This document shows, piece after piece, positions 7,130 through 8,226 of a stretch of DNA of 8,226 nucleotides; the stretch's first letter is position 1, and the number at the start of each line of letters is the position of its first letter. This stretch comes from Ignavibacteriales bacterium (GTDB lineage: Bacteria; Bacteroidota; Ignavibacteria; UBA10030), in contig JACQPU010000307.1 of the NCBI GenBank assembly GCA_016207365.1, forward strand, positions 1 to 8,226, in the 5' to 3' direction. The position numbers and the translations under genes are program-made. The notes under the pieces are model-generated. The model made no database searches, was not told the origin of the DNA, and was given only the letters and a program-made list of their open reading frames with translations.

Positions 7130-7500
7130 ATGAAGATCGGAATCCTTGGTACGGGAATGGTTGGGCAGCCTCTTGGCGGAAAGTTTATTGAACTGGGGCA
7201 TGATGTTGTTATAGGCACCCGCGATGTAACGACCACGCTTTCTCAGGAATCGCCAAACCGCTACGGCATGCCTCCATTCAGCGCATGTTCTTGAGCGGAA
7301 ATGATGAAGGGGCCAAAAGCACGGTGATGAATCTCCTTGTGTCTCTCGGTTGGAAGAAGGCCAATGTCATTGACCTCGGGGACATCACAACGGCGCGGGG
7401 TACGGAGCAGCTTCTACCGCTCTGGGTGAGGCTGTACGGAATATACAAGAGTCCGTTATTCAATTTTCACGTTGTCGTCGCCCCATCGCAAAACAGATAG
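7130..7500 (+). pseudogene. NADP/F420-dependent oxidoreductase family gene, central deletion plus frameshift
   Basis: Remnant of a small Rossmann reductase (COG2085-like, related to F420-dependent NADP reductases). The first frame begins at ATG 7130: MKIGILGTGMVGQPLGGKF contains the GxGxxG nucleotide loop (G7, G9, G12), and GTR at 29-31 is the usual NADP-phosphate contact. It continues to YGMPPFSA, then leaves the family sequence and ends at TGA 7292-7294 after 54 codons. From about 7282 another frame carries the family C-terminus: MFLSGNDEGAK, SLGWKKANVIDLGDITTARG, TEQLLPLWVRLYGIYKSP and FNFHVVV, ending at TAG 7498-7500. Intact relatives known to me are about 210-225 residues; only about 120 are encoded here, so roughly 100 central residues are gone and the join is out of frame. 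Both ends are well conserved, implying a recent event or an assembly error. A functional two-piece protein is unlikely. Confidence 0.85.
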
Positions 7501-7503
7501 AAT

Positions 7504-7508
7504 AAGGA
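7504..7508 (+). promoter_or_regulatory. Ribosome binding site of the serine protease
   Basis: AAGGA with a ten-base spacer before the ATG at 7519. The in-frame TAG at 7498-7500 and the lack of any start codon between the two fix the protease N-terminus. Confidence 0.65.
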
Positions 7509-7518
7509 CGATTTCTCC

Positions 7519-8226
7519 ATGAGCGTCATTCCTCTACTCGCAACAAATTCAGCCTCCCAGCCGGCACCTCAGGACGCACCGGGTGACGCCGGCATTCTCG
7601 ACGCCTATTCCAGAACAATCATCAATGCTGTGGAAGCGGTCTCGCCGGCGGTGGTGAAAATCGATGTGAGGCGCCATCGTCGAAGGATCGCAGGAGGGGA
7701 AGAAGTCCCGGATGACTCGGGAAGACTTGCAGGATCGGGGTCTGGTGTCATCTTCACGCCTGATGGATTCATCCTTACCAACAGCCATGTCGTTCATCGC
7801 GCAACTGTGATCAGTGTTGTGCTTGGGGACGGCCGGGAGCTTCGGGCCGACGTCATCGGCGACGATCCCTTTACCGACCTCGCTGTCGTCCGCGTGGACG
7901 CTCAGGATCTTCCTGCTGCCGTCCTTGGCGACTCTTCGTCCATCCGCATCGGTCAGCTCGTCGTCGCTGTTGGAAACCCTTTCGGATTCCAGGCAACAGT
8001 GACCGCCGGGGTCGTCAGCGCGCTTGGACGTTCGCTGCGGGCCGGTGGGGGTCGACTTATTGACAACGTGATCCAAACCGACGCCGCGCTGAATCCGGGG
8101 AACTCCGGCGGTCCGCTTGTAAACTCTCGGGGCGAGGTTATCGGGATCAATACGGCAATGGTTCCCTGGGCGCAAGGAATCTGTTTTTCTATTCCGATCA
8201 ACACAGCGAGGACCGTTGCATCGCGT
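7519..8226 (+). CDS. HtrA/Deg-like S1C trypsin-type serine protease without signal peptide, 3' end cut
   Basis: The frame is open from ATG 7519 to the window edge (236 codons, no stop). The protein has the HtrA-type trypsin fold: SGSGVIFTPDGFILTNSHVV with catalytic H90, DPFTDLAVVRV with D120, LGDSSSIRIGQLVVAVGNPFG, TVTAGVVSALGRS, and IQTDAALNPGNSGGPLVN with nucleophile S196, then GEVIGINTAM. All three catalytic residues and the oxyanion GNSGG are intact. Family members usually continue into one or two PDZ domains, which would lie past the window. The N-terminus (MSVIPLLATNSASQPAPQ) has no signal peptide or membrane helix, and the start cannot move upstream because of the TAG at 7498-7500. So this is probably a cytoplasmic HtrA-like protease, unlike periplasmic DegP or anchored DegS. 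A basic patch (RRHRRR, 51-56) precedes the protease core. It lies 18 bases after the pseudogene. Confidence 0.9.
   Translation, partial: MSVIPLLATNSASQPAPQDAPGDAGILDAYSRTIINAVEAVSPAVVKIDVRRHRRRIAGGEEVPDDSGRLAGSGSGVIFTPDGFILTNSHVVHRATVISVVLGDGRELRADVIGDDPFTDLAVVRVDAQDLPAAVLGDSSSIRIGQLVVAVGNPFGFQATVTAGVVSALGRSLRAGGGRLIDNVIQTDAALNPGNSGGPLVNSRGEVIGINTAMVPWAQGICFSIPINTARTVASR

Noticed and set aside
7285..7500. Independent small gene starting at ATG 7285
   Set aside because: Its sequence is the C-terminal third of the reductase family, with no ribosome binding site of its own and no nucleotide-binding part; better read as the downstream half of the pseudogene.
7549..8175. Antisense open frame of 208 codons opposite the serine protease
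   Set aside because: The + strand encodes a complete HtrA catalytic core here; the antisense frame shows no family motif.

Overview
The window holds five protein-coding genes and one broken gene, all on the + strand and tightly packed (largest gap about 94 bases). It is cut at both ends: the first gene lacks its 5' end and the last lacks its 3' end. No RNA gene, insertion sequence, integrase, phage gene or CRISPR array is visible. Base composition looks mid-50s percent G+C by eye. The mix of a PorV/UPF0164-like outer-membrane domain fused to TPR repeats, a HAMP-type class III adenylate cyclase, and several starts with no clear Shine-Dalgarno sequence fits a Gram-negative of the Bacteroidota/Ignavibacteriota-Chlorobiota (FCB) neighbourhood. 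That placement is inference, not proof.

Layout: (1) 3-1154, DNA polymerase IV (dinB), 5'-truncated by the window edge. (2) 1207-2148, TMEM175/DUF1211-family six-helix membrane protein with an odd Gln/Pro/Gly/Arg-rich C-terminal tail. (3) 2158-3687, a GT-C type polytopic glycosyltransferase-like protein starting at TTG, nine bases after the previous stop and in the same frame. (4) 3726-5321, a membrane-bound class IIIb adenylate cyclase (two TM segments, extracytoplasmic sensor, HAMP, cyclase), preceded by a short heptamer-periodic spacer. (5) 5341-7035, a secreted protein with an N-terminal beta-rich PorV-like domain and about six TPRs. (6) 7130-7500, a reductase of the NADP/F420-dependent oxidoreductase family that has lost its central part and is frameshifted, so a pseudogene. 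(7) 7519 to the window end, an HtrA-like trypsin-type serine protease with an intact catalytic triad but no signal peptide or membrane anchor.

Genes 2-5 are spaced closely enough (9, 38 and 19 bases) to be one transcription unit. Cyclase and TPR/porin-like protein are the likeliest functional pair: an inner-membrane cAMP-producing sensor next to an outer-membrane/periplasmic scaffold. I see no defence or mobile system. The most interesting structures are internal to genes: a threefold exact-period 24-residue repeat in the cyclase N-terminus, a collagen-like (G/R)-x-y tail on the TMEM175-like protein, the deletion-frameshift in the reductase, and a 7-bp periodic array running into the cyclase start codon.
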